Positions 8,496-18,171 of a stretch of DNA of 64,000 bases are shown one piece after another. Position numbers and translations under genes: made by a program. Numbering within the stretch: position 1 is the first letter of the stretch; every line of letters starts with the position of its first letter. The notes beneath the pieces are model-generated. The model searched no databases. It was not told where the DNA came from and worked only from the letters and a program-made list of their open reading frames with translations. Location: the NCBI GenBank assembly GCA_963793105.1, contig CAWBZB010000006.1, positions 62,001-126,000 on the forward strand. The letters run 5' to 3'. This DNA is from UBA10649 sp963793105 (lineage in GTDB: Bacteria; Actinomycetota; Actinomycetes; S36-B12).

Positions 8496-11400
8496 CTATC
8501 CGAGGCAGTTGGGGCCGAGCAGCGCCTTGAGGTCGCCGTAGAGGGCGGGTGAGGGCGTCACCCGGAGTCGATCGTCGAGTCGCAGCACCGTGGTCTTGGC
8601 GCCTCCCGTGAGATGCAGGTGGACCTCGGTCGTGCCGGGGTGCCCGGCCAGGACCTCCTTGAGGCGTTCCACGAGCGGCGGGATGCAGCGGGAGGCGGCC
8701 ATGCTCAGGCGCACCGGACCGCTGGCGGCCTCCGTCAGGTCGGGCTGGGTCACCTCGAGGGCGACCAGGCGCACGCCATCGTCGTCGTTGCGGTCGACCC
8801 GGGCGCGGACGATGATCACCGAGTCGTCCACCAGCAGCGTGCTGACCGCGTTGTACGTCTGCGGGAAGACCATGATGTCGACCGAGCCCTCGAGGTCCTC
8901 CAGGGTGACGATCGCCCACGCCGACCCCTGCTTCGTGGTCTTGCGCTGGACCGAGGTGACCAGGCCTCCGACGGTCGCGATGGTCGCGTCGGCCCGCTCG
9001 TCCATGAGAACCGCCGCGATCGTCCGGTCCGTGAACTGGGCGAGCAGCCGTTCCGCCCCGTGCAGGGGGTGGTCGGACACGTAGAGACCGAGCATCTCGC
9101 GCTCGTGGGCGAGCAGGATCGACTTCTCCCACTCCCCGACCGGGATGTCCCCTCGCGGCACCAGTGCCTCGTCGTCGGTCGCCTCGAGCCCGCCGAAGAG
9201 GTCGAACTGCCCGTGCGACTCGGCCCGCTTGATGTCCACGGCGGCATCGACCACCAGCTCGTGGATCTGCACGAGCCCCTTGCGAGTGTGCCCGAGGGAG
9301 TCGAAGGCCCCGGACTTGATCAGCGACTCCACGACCCGCTTGTTGCACACCGAGGCGTCCACCTTGGCGATGAAGTCGTGGAAGTCCGCGAACCGCCCGA
9401 TCCGGCGACGGGTGGCGATGATCGAGTCGACCACGTTGCCGCCGACGTTGCGGACGGCCGAGAGCCCGAAGCGGATGTCCGTGCCACGTGGAGTGAAGTC
9501 GGAGTCGGAATCGTTGACATCGGGCGGCAGCACCTTGATGCCCATCTTGCGGCACTCGTTGAGGTAGATCGCCGACTTGTCCTTGTCGTCCTTGACGGAG
9601 GTCAGCAGGCCGGCCATGTACTCGGCGGGATAGTTGGCCTTCAGGAACGCGGTCCAGTACGACACCAGCCCGTATCCGGCGGTGTGCGCCTTGTTGAAGG
9701 CGTAGTCCGAGAACGGGACAAGGATCTCCCACAGGGTGGTGATGGCTCCATCGGAGTAGCCGTTCGCCCGCATGCCGTCGCGGAACGGCACGAACTCCTT
9801 GTCCAGGATCTCCTTCTTCTTCTTGCCCATCGCGCGGCGCAGCAGGTCGGCCGCGCCCAGCGAGTAGCCCGCGAGCTTCTGCGCGATGGCCATGACCTGC
9901 TCCTGGTACACGATCAGGCCGTAGGTGTCGCCCAGGATCTCCTGCAGCGGCTCGGCGAGCTCGGGGTGGATGGGCACCACCGGCTTGCGTCCGTTCTTGC
10001 GATCCGCGTAGTCGTTGTGCGCGTTGGCTCCCATGGGCCCCGGGCGGTACAGGGCCAGGACGGCCGAGATGTCCTCGAAGTTGTCGGGCTGCATCGACCG
10101 CAGGAGAGCGCGCATCGGCCCGCCGTCGAGCTGGAAGACGCCGAGGGTGTCCCCCCGCGTGAGCAGGTCGTAGGTGGGGCGGTCATCGAGGGTGAGGTCC
10201 TCCAGCACGATCACGTCGCCCCGGTTGACCTCGATGTTGCGCAGGCAGTCATCGAGGACGGTGAGGTTGCGCAGGCCGAGGAAGTCCATCTTCAGCAGAC
10301 CCAGCGACTCGCATGCCCCCATGTCGAACTGGGTGATGATCGCGCCGTCCTGGTCGCGCCGCCAGACGGGGAGCACGTCGAGGAGGGGCTCGCGGCACAG
10401 GATCACGCCGGCGGCGTGGACGCCCGGCTGCCTCTTGAGGCCCTCCAGTCCCTTGGCGGTGTCGACGACCCGCCGGGCGTCGTCGTCGGACTCGTACAGG
10501 GCACGGAACTCGGCGGCCTCTCCGTAGCGCGGGTTCTTGGGGTCGAAGGCACCGGCGAGCGAGATGTCCTTGCCCATCACGGACGGCGGCATGGCCTTCG
10601 TGATGCGGTCACCGAGCGCGTAGGGCTGGCCGAGGACCCGGGCGCTGTCCTTGACGGCGGCCTTCGCCTTGATCGAGCCGTAGGTGACGATCTGCGCCAC
10701 GCGCTCCTCGCCGTACGTCTCGGTGGCGTAGCGGATCATGTCTGACCGACGCCGCTCGTCGAAGTCCATGTCGATGTCGGGCATCGAGATGCGCTCGGGG
10801 TTGAGGAACCGCTCGAACAGCAGGCCGTGCTTGATCGGGTCGAGCTCGGTGATGCCGAGCGCATAGGCGATCATCGCCCCCGCCGCGGAACCGCGGCCCG
10901 GACCGACCCGGATGCCGCTCTCCTTCGCGTGCCGCACGAGGTCGGCGGTGACCAGGAAGTATCCGGGGAAGCCCATCTGGCTGATGACGCCGACCTCGTA
11001 CTCCGCCTGGCGCCGCACGTCGTCGGGCACCGCGCCGCTGTACCGGCGCTGCAGGCCCAGCTCAACCTCCTTGACCAGCCACGACTCCTCGCTCTCCCCC
11101 TCGGGGACGGGGAACTGCGGCATGAGGTTCGCGCCCTCGTTGAACTCGACGTGACAGCGCTCGGCGATGAGCAGGGTGTTGTCGCAGGCCTCGGGCAGCT
11201 CGGACCAGACCTCGCGCATCTCGGCGCCGGACTTGACGTAGAAGTCACGCGCATCGAAGCGGAACCGCTTGGGGTCGTCCATCGTCGTCCGGGTGCCGAT
11301 GCACAGCAGAACGTCGTGGGTGTCGGCGTCGGAGGCGTGCACGTAGTGCAGGTCGTTGGTCGCGATGAGCGGAAGGTCCAGCGCACGCGCGATGCGCAGC

Positions 11401-12032
11401 AGGTCCTCGCGGAACCTGCGCTCGATCGCCAGGCCGTGATCCATGACCTCGCAGAAGTAGTTGCCGGCGCCGAGGATGTCGCGGGTGTCGGCGGCCACTG
11501 CCAGCGCGCGGTCGTAGTTGCCGGCCTGAAGCCACCGGTTGACCTCGCCGCTCGGGCAGCCGGTGGTGCCGATGAGCCCGGACCCGTATCGCTCGAGGAG
11601 CTCCCGGTCGAACCGTGGCTTGTGATACTGCCCCTCGAGACTGGCCAGGCTCGAGAGGCGGAAGAGGTTGTGCATCCCGGCGGTGTTCTCCGCCCAGAGC
11701 GTCATGTGCGTGTAGCTCTGCTTGCCCCGACCCGCCCCGGGATCCTCAGGGGTGCCCTCGTCGAAGCCCCCGCCGAAGTCGAAGGGCCGGCGCTCGAACC
11801 GGCCCTGGGGGGCGTAGTAGCCCTCGAGCCCGATGATCGGGTTGAGCCCGCGCGCGCGAGCCCCCTTGTAGAAGTCGTACGCCCCGAACAGGTTGCCGTG
11901 ATCGGTCATCGCGACCGCCGGCATCCCCTGCCTCTCGACCTCATCGAAGAGGTCCGTCAGGCGCGCAGCCCCGTCGAGCATGGAGTACTCGGTGTGCACG
12001 TGCAGGTGCACGAACTGCTCGGAGGGGGGCAC
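8496..12032 (-). CDS. dnaE1: DNA polymerase III alpha subunit (DnaE1), replicative
   Basis: This is the 1178-aa main replicative polymerase. The N-terminal PHP domain starts FVHLHVHTEYSMLDGA and in Actinobacteria carries the proofreading exonuclease. The polymerase palm has the catalytic acidic motif PDIDMDFDERRRSDMI near residue 420. The fingers include VYQEQVMAIAQKLAGYS and FNKAHTAGYGLVSYW. The C-terminal OB-fold region (VGGLVTSVQRKTTKQG) and tau-binding tail complete it. Length and intact PHP histidines separate it from the error-prone DnaE2 at 57.6-61.2 kb. The GTG start lies 6 nt after a TAGGGT -10 element without a Shine-Dalgarno, so the mRNA is probably leaderless. Confidence 0.97.
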   Translation of the reverse strand: MPPSEQFVHLHVHTEYSMLDGAARLTDLFDEVERQGMPAVAMTDHGNLFGAYDFYKGARARGLNPIIGLEGYYAPQGRFERRPFDFGGGFDEGTPEDPGAGRGKQSYTHMTLWAENTAGMHNLFRLSSLASLEGQYHKPRFDRELLERYGSGLIGTTGCPSGEVNRWLQAGNYDRALAVAADTRDILGAGNYFCEVMDHGLAIERRFREDLLRIARALDLPLIATNDLHYVHASDADTHDVLLCIGTRTTMDDPKRFRFDARDFYVKSGAEMREVWSELPEACDNTLLIAERCHVEFNEGANLMPQFPVPEGESEESWLVKEVELGLQRRYSGAVPDDVRRQAEYEVGVISQMGFPGYFLVTADLVRHAKESGIRVGPGRGSAAGAMIAYALGITELDPIKHGLLFERFLNPERISMPDIDMDFDERRRSDMIRYATETYGEERVAQIVTYGSIKAKAAVKDSARVLGQPYALGDRITKAMPPSVMGKDISLAGAFDPKNPRYGEAAEFRALYESDDDARRVVDTAKGLEGLKRQPGVHAAGVILCREPLLDVLPVWRRDQDGAIITQFDMGACESLGLLKMDFLGLRNLTVLDDCLRNIEVNRGDVIVLEDLTLDDRPTYDLLTRGDTLGVFQLDGGPMRALLRSMQPDNFEDISAVLALYRPGPMGANAHNDYADRKNGRKPVVPIHPELAEPLQEILGDTYGLIVYQEQVMAIAQKLAGYSLGAADLLRRAMGKKKKEILDKEFVPFRDGMRANGYSDGAITTLWEILVPFSDYAFNKAHTAGYGLVSYWTAFLKANYPAEYMAGLLTSVKDDKDKSAIYLNECRKMGIKVLPPDVNDSDSDFTPRGTDIRFGLSAVRNVGGNVVDSIIATRRRIGRFADFHDFIAKVDASVCNKRVVESLIKSGAFDSLGHTRKGLVQIHELVVDAAVDIKRAESHGQFDLFGGLEATDDEALVPRGDIPVGEWEKSILLAHEREMLGLYVSDHPLHGAERLLAQFTDRTIAAVLMDERADATIATVGGLVTSVQRKTTKQGSAWAIVTLEDLEGSVDIMVFPQTYNAVSTLLVDDSVIIVRARVDRNDDDGVRLVALEVTQPDLTEAASGPVRLSMAASRCIPPLVERLKEVLAGHPGTTEVHLHLTGGAKTTVLRLDDRLRVTPSPALYGDLKALLGPNCLG

Positions 12033-12038
12033 GGCCCC

Positions 12039-12044
12039 ACCCTA
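12039..12044 (-). promoter_or_regulatory. Predicted -10 element of dnaE1 (leaderless)
   Basis: On the minus strand TAGGGT is followed by 6 nt and then the dnaE1 GTG start. It matches the TANNNT-6 nt-start arrangement seen at several other genes in this window, and no Shine-Dalgarno precedes the start. Confidence 0.5.
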
Positions 12045-12069
12045 ACTTTCCGGGCCGACGCCGGTGGCC

Positions 12070-12997
12070 TCACACACCGGTGCGCAGCCGGTTCAGTGCC
12101 ACGTTCAGGTCCTCCGGGTAGTCGCTCACGACCTCGATCCGCTCGCCGGTCGCCGGGTGGTCGAACCCCAGACGCACCGCATGCAACCACTGCCTCGTCA
12201 GCCCCAGTCGTTTGGACAGGCCAGGATCCGCCCCGTAGGTGAGGTCACCGACGCACGGGTGTCGCAGGGCGGCCATGTGCACCCGGATCTGGTGGGTCCG
12301 CCCGGTCTCGAGATGCACCTCGATGAGCGAGGCGTGCGGGAACGCCTCGAGAGTGTCGTAGTGGGTCACGCTCGGCTTCCCGCCGGTGACGACGGCCCAC
12401 TTGTAGTCATGCTGGGGATGGCGGTCGATGGGCGCGTCGATGGTGCCGCTGAGCGGGTCACAGTGTCCCTGGACGACTGCGTGGTACACCTTGTCGACGG
12501 TGCGTTCCTTGAACTGCCGCTTCAGGCTGGTGTAGGCGGCTTCACTCTTGGCGACCGCCATCACTCCCGAGGTGCCCACATCCAGGCGGTGCACGATGCC
12601 CTGGCGCTCGGCGGCCCCCGAGGTGCTGATCCGGTAGCCCGCGGCCGCGAGGCCGCCCACGACGGTCGGCCCCGTCCACCCTGGGCTGGGATGCGCCGCC
12701 ACCCCCACCGGCTTGTCGACCACCACCACATCGTCGTCGTCGAACAGGACCCTCATGCCGGGCACGGGTTCAGGGGGCCCGGTCGGCTCCACCGACGGGT
12801 TCGCGCAGGTCGACCGCGAGGAGGGACCCCGGCAGCAGACGATCCGACTTGGTCCCCGGCCGGCCGTCGACGAGGACGGCCCCGTCGGCCACCAGGTCGG
12901 CCGCACGCGACCGGGACAGGCCGAGCAGGCGGGTCAGGGCGACGTCGAGGCGTTCGCCGGCGAGACCGTCCGGAACCGGGATCAGTCGCTCCGTCAC
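12070..12997 (-). CDS. rluD: RluA/RluD-family 23S rRNA pseudouridine synthase, frameshifted as given
   Basis: The enzyme isomerises uridines in 23S rRNA. The N-terminal S4 RNA-binding domain (GERLDVALTRLLGLSRSRAA) is read from GTG 12997 but meets TGA at 12770. The catalytic domain, with the nucleophile Asp in GIVHRLDVGTSGVMAVAK and the RTHQIRVHMA motif, continues in the next frame to 12070. Deleting one base from the G5 run at 12773-12777 (top strand) joins them into a normal 308-aa protein. The start overlaps the lspA stop (GTGA), the usual lspA-rluD order. The frameshift is either a sequence error or a real lesion; the gene is otherwise intact. Confidence 0.85.
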
Positions 12998-13561
12998 GAG
13001 CGCGGGCCGCCGGAGAAGTCGATGCCGCGCAGGGCCAGCAGCACCATGAGGGCGGCCGACCCGACGATGCACATGTCAGCGACGTTGAACACCGCGAAGT
13101 TCGGCAGCTGGATCCAGTCCACGACGTAGCCCAGGCCCGGACCCGGCGGTCGCGTGATGCGATCGATCAGGTTCCCCAGGAGGCCGCCCAGGAGGCCACC
13201 GAGCGCGATCGCCCAGCCGAGACTCCCGAGTCGGCGAGCGGAACGCAGGATGATGACGGCGACCACCACCGCCACGATGGAGAAGATCCACGTGTAGCCG
13301 GTCCCCATCGAGAACGCCGCTCCGGTGTTCTCCGTGTACGTGAGCTTGAGCAGGCCGCCGAAGAAGACGAAGGGGCCCTCGCCGGACTCCATGCGCGGCT
13401 GGATGGTGGACACCACCCAGTGCTTGGACAGCTGGTCGAGGACGACCACGGACGCGGCCACCGACCCCAGGACGATCAGGCTGCGCCGCCGCCGCTCGGG
13501 CGGAACCGGCGCATCCGGCCTCCTCCACGTCGGATCCAGGGAGGTCCGAGGGGGCGGTCAC
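12994..13561 (-). CDS. lspA: Lipoprotein signal peptidase II (LspA), frameshifted near the start
   Basis: LspA is the membrane aspartyl protease that cleaves lipoprotein signal peptides after lipidation. Conserved parts are the first catalytic Asp region NLIDRI, the second in FNVADMCIVG, and VVLDQLSKHWVV after helix 1. In the frame of the body the first usual start codon is GTG 13461, inside transmembrane helix 1. A better start is GTG 13561, 6 nt after a TAGAGT -10 element. Removing one base from the G5 run at 13550-13554 joins this start to the body with a full first helix (SLIVLGSVAASVVVLDQ). The corrected length is 188 aa. Confidence 0.85.
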
Positions 13562-13567
13562 CGCCCC

Positions 13568-13573
13568 ACTCTA
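13568..13573 (-). promoter_or_regulatory. Predicted -10 element of lspA (leaderless)
   Basis: Minus-strand TAGAGT is followed by GGGGCG and then GTG at 13561. This spacing equals that at hisD and dnaE1 and supports 13561 as the true lspA start, and thus the frameshift inside the coding region. Confidence 0.45.
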
Positions 13574-13582
13574 CTTGCGACG

Positions 13583-14371
13583 CTAGTAGCGCTCCTCCGC
13601 CTGCTTGCAGACCAGGCAGAGGGTCGCCCGCGGGAAGGCCTGAAGCCGATGCTTGCCGATCGGCTTGCCGCAGTTCTCGCAGATCCCGTAGGTGCCGGTC
13701 TCGATGCGGTGCAGAGCATGCTGGACCTGCTCCACCATGCTGCGCGCGTTGTTCGCCAACGACATCTCGTGCTCGCGCTCGAAGGTCTTGCTGCCGGCGT
13801 CCGCCTGGTCGTCGCCCGCGCCGTCGCCGGAGTCGCGGATCAGGTCGGCGAGCCCCTCCTCGGCGGTGGCGATCTCGTCGAGCAGCCGGGCCAGGTCGCC
13901 GTGGAGCTCATTCTCGACCGCGGCCAGTTCCCGGCCGGTCCAGGGGGTCTCGTCCTCGCGGACCACCAGCCTCTTCTTCGCGGGCGCGGCCTTCTTCGCG
14001 GGCGCGGCCTTCTTCGCGGGCGCCGCCTTCTTCGCGGGCGCGGCCTTCTTCGCGGGCGCGGCCTTCTTCGCGGGCGCGGCCTTCTTCGCGGGCGCGGCCT
14101 TCTTCGCGGGCGCGGCCTTCTTCGCGGGCGCGGCCTTCTTCGCGGGCGCCGCCTTCTTCGCGGGCGCCGCCTTCTTCACGGGCGCCGCCTTCTTCACGGG
14201 CGCCGCCTTCTTCGCGGGCGCCGCCTTCTTCGCGGGCGCCGCCTTCTTCACGGGCGCGCCTTCTTCGCGGGCGCGGCCTTCTTCGCGGCGCGCCCTTCGC
14301 GCGCCTTCTTCACGGGCGCCGCCTTCTTCTGCAGGCGCAGCCTTCTTCGCAGGCCCGGATGCCTTCGCCAT
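13583..14371 (-). CDS. TraR/DksA-type zinc-finger protein with a histone H1-like KKAAPA repeat domain
   Basis: The 262-aa protein has an N-terminal region of about 15 tandem KKAAP(A/V) hexapeptides (roughly residues 38-132), then a coiled segment. It ends in a DksA/TraR C4 zinc finger, YGICENCGKPIG and LCLVCKQAEERY (CxxC...CxxC). The tail resembles lysine-rich H1-like DNA-binding proteins; the finger suggests action on RNA polymerase or DNA. The combination is known in Actinobacteria but poorly characterised. Residues 15-40 read EEGGAR... because of an apparent +1 near 14330 and a compensating -1 near 14257; reading the other frame between them restores KKAAP-type sequence. An AGGGGA Shine-Dalgarno precedes the ATG. 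Confidence 0.85.
   Translation of the reverse strand: MAKASGPAKKAAPAEEGGAREEGARRARREEGRAREEGAPVKKAAPAKKAAPAKKAAPVKKAAPVKKAAPAKKAAPAKKAAPAKKAAPAKKAAPAKKAAPAKKAAPAKKAAPAKKAAPAKKAAPAKKAAPAKKRLVVREDETPWTGRELAAVENELHGDLARLLDEIATAEEGLADLIRDSGDGAGDDQADAGSKTFEREHEMSLANNARSMVEQVQHALHRIETGTYGICENCGKPIGKHRLQAFPRATLCLVCKQAEERY
13974..14250 (-). repeat. Coding tandem repeat, 18-nt units (KKAAPA)
   Basis: About 15 near-identical 18-nt units run head to tail inside the DksA-type gene, differing mostly by A/V at the last residue and silent GCG/GCC changes. The near identity at the DNA level implies recent expansion or gene conversion and makes copy number prone to slippage and assembly error. Confidence 0.9.
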
Positions 14372-14522
14372 GATGTCCCCTGTCCGTATCGGCTCGCCGG
14401 CACGCGACTATGCCCGATCGACACACTCGGTGTCCGCAAGATGCTAGGCCCGGGCGCGTGACTTCCCCGGCTGCCGCGCCGATATCCTGACCGCTCGCAC
14501 CCACCCGAATATCGGAGGACGC

Positions 14523-17500
14523 ATGTACCGCGCCGTGCCAGCGCAGGTCGACCTGCCGGCCATGGAGCATGAGATCCTCGAACTCTGGGACGACGAGGAC
14601 GTGTTCGCGGCATCCGTCGCGCAGAGCCAGGGCCGGCCGACGTGGGTGTTCTACGAGGGACCTCCGACCGCCAACGGCACTCCTGGCACCCACCACGTCG
14701 AGGCCCGGGTGTTCAAGGACGTGTTCCCCCGCTATCGCACGATGAAGGGCTACTACGTCCCCCGGCAGGCCGGCTGGGACTGCCACGGTCTCCCGGTCGA
14801 GCTCGCCGTCGAGAAGGAGCTGGGCTTCAGCGGCAAGGGTGACATCGAGCGCTTCGGCGTCGCCGAGTTCAACGCACGCTGCCGCGAGTCGGTACTGCGT
14901 CACGTCGACGAGTTCTCCGACATGACCAGGCGCATGGGCTACTGGGTCGACATGGATCGGGCCTACTGGACCATGGACAAGGACTACGTCCAGAGCGTGT
15001 GGTGGTCCCTGAAGCAGATCTTCGACAAGGGCCTTCTCGTCCAGGACCATCGGGTGGCGCCCTACTGCCCGCGCTGCGGAACCGGCCTCTCGGACCACGA
15101 GATCGCCCAGGGATACGAGACCGTCGTCGACCCCTCGGTCTATGTGCGCTTCCCCGTGACCGCCGGCAGCACCCTCAGCGATCGATACCCGGGCATCGCC
15201 CTGCTGGTCTGGACCACGACCCCGTGGACCCTGGTGAGCAACACGGCCGTTGCGGTCAAGCCCACGGCGACGTACGCGGTCGTCCGGACCGAGGACGACG
15301 AGACACTCGTGGTGGCGCAGGAGCTGGTGGAACCGCTGTTCGGCGACGACGCCGCGATTCTCCAGACGATGCCGGGGACCGACCTGGAGCATGTGCGCTA
15401 CCAGCGCCCGTTCGACTACGTCGAGATCCCCGACGCCCACTATGTGATCCTTGCCGACTACGTCACCACCGACGACGGCTCGGGGCTCGTGCACCAGGCG
15501 CCTGCGTTCGGCGCCGACGACCTCATCACCTGCCGCGCCTATGGGCTCCCGGTGGTCAACCCGGTCCGACCGGACGGCCATTTCGCCGACGACGTTCCCG
15601 TCGTGGGCGGGATGTTCTTCAAGAAGGCCGACGAGACCCTCGTCGACGACCTCGAGCAGCGTGGGCTGATGTTCCGCCATGTCCCCTACGAGCACGCCTA
15701 CCCGCACTGCTGGCGCTGCCACACGCCGTTGATCTACTACGCGCAGCCGTCGTGGTACATCAGGACGACAGCGATCAAGGACGAGCTCCTCGAGCAGAAC
15801 GAGCACACCAACTGGTTCCCCGGCACCATCAAGTGGGGACGCTACGGCGACTGGCTCACCAACAACGTCGACTGGGCGCTCTCTCGCAACCGCTACTGGG
15901 GGACGCCGCTGCCGATCTGGCGCTGCCCCGAGGGCCACCTGGCGGCCGTGGGATCGCTGGCGGAGCTGAGCGAGCTCGCGGGGCGGGACGTCACCGACAC
16001 TGACCCGCATCGGCCCTATGTCGATGACATCACCCTCCCCTGCCCGGACTGCGGGGCGGAGTCTCGCCGGGTGCCCGAGGTGATCGACGGCTGGTACGAC
16101 TCCGGGGCCATGCCCTTCGCGGCCCTGGGCTACCCGCACCACAATGCCGACGCCTTCGCCCGCCAGTACCCGGCGGACTTCATCTGCGAGGCGATCGACC
16201 AGACGCGCGGATGGTTCTACACCCTGATGGCGGTCGGCACCCTCGTCTTCGGCGAGACCTCGTACCGCAACGTCGTCTGCCTCGGCCACATCCTCGATGA
16301 GGACGGCCGGAAGATGAGCAAGCACCTCGGCAACATCCTGGCCCCGATCCCGCTCATGGACGACCACGGTGCGGACGCCGTGCGCTGGTTCATGCTCGCC
16401 AGCGGATCGCCGTGGCAGGCCCGTCGAGTGGGCCATTCGGCGATCGCCGACGTCGTGCGCAAGACCCTGCTCACCTACTGGAACACGGTCTCCTTCCAGT
16501 CCCTGTACGCACGGACCGCAGGATGGCAGCCCAGTGACGGCGCTCCGGCTCCTGCCGAGCGCCCGGTCATCGATCGCTGGGTGCTGTCCGAGACCCAGGC
16601 GCTGTCGCGGGGGGTCGACGAGGCCCTGGAGTCCTTCGACACCCAGCGCGCCGGGCGCCTGCTCTCCGGCTTCATCGACGACCTCTCCAACTGGTATGTC
16701 CGTCGATCACGCCGACGGTTCTGGGATGGCGACCCGGCCGCGCTCGCCACCCTGCACGAGGCGCTTCGGGTCGTCACCTTGTGCCTGGCCCCCTTCACCC
16801 CCTTCATCACCGAACGCGTCTGGCAGGACCTCTTCCGGCCGACCGACCCGGCAGCTCCCTCGTCGGTGCACCTCGCCGCGTGGCCGGAGGTCGATCCGAG
16901 CCTCAGTCGAGCCTGAGCTCGCCGAGCAGATGGCCCTGGTCCGACGACTGGTCGAGCTCGGGCGAGCCGCGCGGGCCTCCTCGTCGGTCCGGACGCGGCA
17001 GCCACTGCGCCGCGCCCTGATCTCCGCGCCGGGGTGGGCCACCCTCCCGGACCCGCTCCGCATGCAGGTCGCGGAGGAGCTCAACGTCCAGCAGCTCGAG
17101 TCCCTTGCCGATGAGACGGCCGGGCTCGTCGATGTCACGGTGAAGGCGAACTTCCGCGCGCTCGGCCAGCGGTTCGCGAAGCAGACCCCCGTCGTCGCGG
17201 CCGCCATCGCCGCATGCGATCCCGCCGTTCTCGTGGCCGCGCTGCGTGCCCACGGGACGGCGACCGTTCCCACGGACGAGCTCGGCCCCGTCGACGTGAC
17301 CGACAGCGAGGTGGTCATCACCGAGACGCCGCGCGAGGGATGGGCCGTCGTCACGGAGGGCGGCGAGAGCCTGGCCCTCGACCTGCACCTCGACGACGAG
17401 CTGCGCAGGGCTGGCCTCGCGCGCGAGATCGTTCGGACCGTGCAGGAGGGGCGCAAGCTCGCCGGCCTCGAGGTGTCGGACCGGATCCACGCCTGGTGGA

Positions 17501-17659
17501 CGACGGACGATCAGGACGTGCGGCAGGCACTCCACGAGCACGCCGAGGCGATCGCCGCCGAGGTCCTGGCCCTGTCCTTCGTCGAAGCGCGAGGCACCCG
17601 AGTCGGCGGTCGAGGTGGCGACCGATCTGCCCCTCACACTGAGGCTGGCCCGGGCCTAG
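14523..17659 (+). CDS. ileS: Isoleucyl-tRNA synthetase (IleS, type 2), two frameshifts as given
   Basis: This class Ia synthetase charges tRNA(Ile) and edits valine. The HIGH-position signature reads GTHH (residues 55-58, in NGTPGTHHVEARVF), the GXHH variant seen in some type 2 enzymes. The KMSKS loop is DGRKMSKHLGN. The frame from ATG 14523 (Shine-Dalgarno GGAGGA) stops at 16916. The anticodon-binding region continues one frame over from VEPELAEQMALVRRLVELG, and the true end (VATDLPLTLRLARA, stop 17659) lies in a third frame. One extra base near 16905 and one in the CCC run at 17597-17599 explain this; corrected length is 1044 aa. As the enzyme is essential, sequence error is likelier than decay. 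The 3' end overlaps divIVA by 4 bp. Confidence 0.9.
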
Positions 17660-18126
17660 CCTCGATCCAGATCCTCCAGCTGGGTGGCGAGCATCGACCG
17701 AACCGACGCACGAATGGACTGCGCCTTCGCCTCGGCATGACGCACGATCTCGTCCGCCGTGCTCTGCGCAACCGCCAGGACCGAGGCGGCATCGGGGTTG
17801 GCGTCGAGGTGCGCGGTGAGCTCCTCCGGGATCTGCGGCTCCGGCGGGATCGGAGCGACGACCGTCCCGCCGGCACGAACGGAGGCCAGCTGCTGCTCCG
17901 CCTCGGCGAGCCGCTGCTCGGCGACGGTCAAGCGGGACTGGATCTGGTCGCACTGCGTGCGCAGCACGGCCTCGCCATCACGCGACCTCTGCAGCTCGTC
18001 CGCGTACTGCGCCACGTCTGCCTCGATGATGTCGAGGAAGGAGTCGACCTCGTCCATGTTGTAGCCGGCGCGCATCCGCGTCGTGGAGAACTGGGTGGCG
18101 CGCACCTCTGCGGCGGTCAGCGGCAT
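17656..18126 (-). CDS. divIVA: DivIVA-domain protein, short form
   Basis: DivIVA (Wag31) marks cell poles and division sites in Actinobacteria. The N-terminal lipid-binding motif region is present (FSTTRMRAGYNMDEVDSFLD, residues 13-32), followed by coiled coil from about residue 38 to 80 and another helix from 118 to 150. At 156 aa it lacks much of the long C-terminal coil of typical polar DivIVA (usually well over 200 aa). No continuation is obvious in other frames, so the short form looks real. GAGAGG precedes the ATG. The position after yggT is the standard end of the actinobacterial dcw region. Confidence 0.85.
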   Translation of the reverse strand: MPLTAAEVRATQFSTTRMRAGYNMDEVDSFLDIIEADVAQYADELQRSRDGEAVLRTQCDQIQSRLTVAEQRLAEAEQQLASVRAGGTVVAPIPPEPQIPEELTAHLDANPDAASVLAVAQSTADEIVRHAEAKAQSIRASVRSMLATQLEDLDRG

Positions 18127-18171
18127 CGTCGGGGCCTCTCGGTTCGGGCTCGGCTGGTCGGGGTGGGCGAG

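Noticed and set aside
8613..10745. A 710-codon open frame on the plus strand opposite dnaE1
   Set aside because: It is an antisense shadow of a highly conserved gene, caused by high GC; its residues show no domain and its codon positions mirror dnaE1.
12770..13072. Independent small S4-domain protein (Hsp15-like) upstream of rluD
   Set aside because: Its sequence is the normal N-terminus of an RluD-type enzyme, and it joins the catalytic domain after removal of one base.
13974..14250. Regular short repeats that could be mistaken for a CRISPR array
   Set aside because: Units are 18 nt with no spacers, stay in frame and encode KKAAPA; this is a coding tandem repeat.
14372..14522. Possible T-box riboswitch upstream of ileS, common in Actinobacteria
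   Set aside because: The gap is only 151 bp and has no GGTGG(A/T)ACC-type T-box sequence; ileS seems to use an ordinary promoter (TATCCT) and a GGAGGA Shine-Dalgarno.
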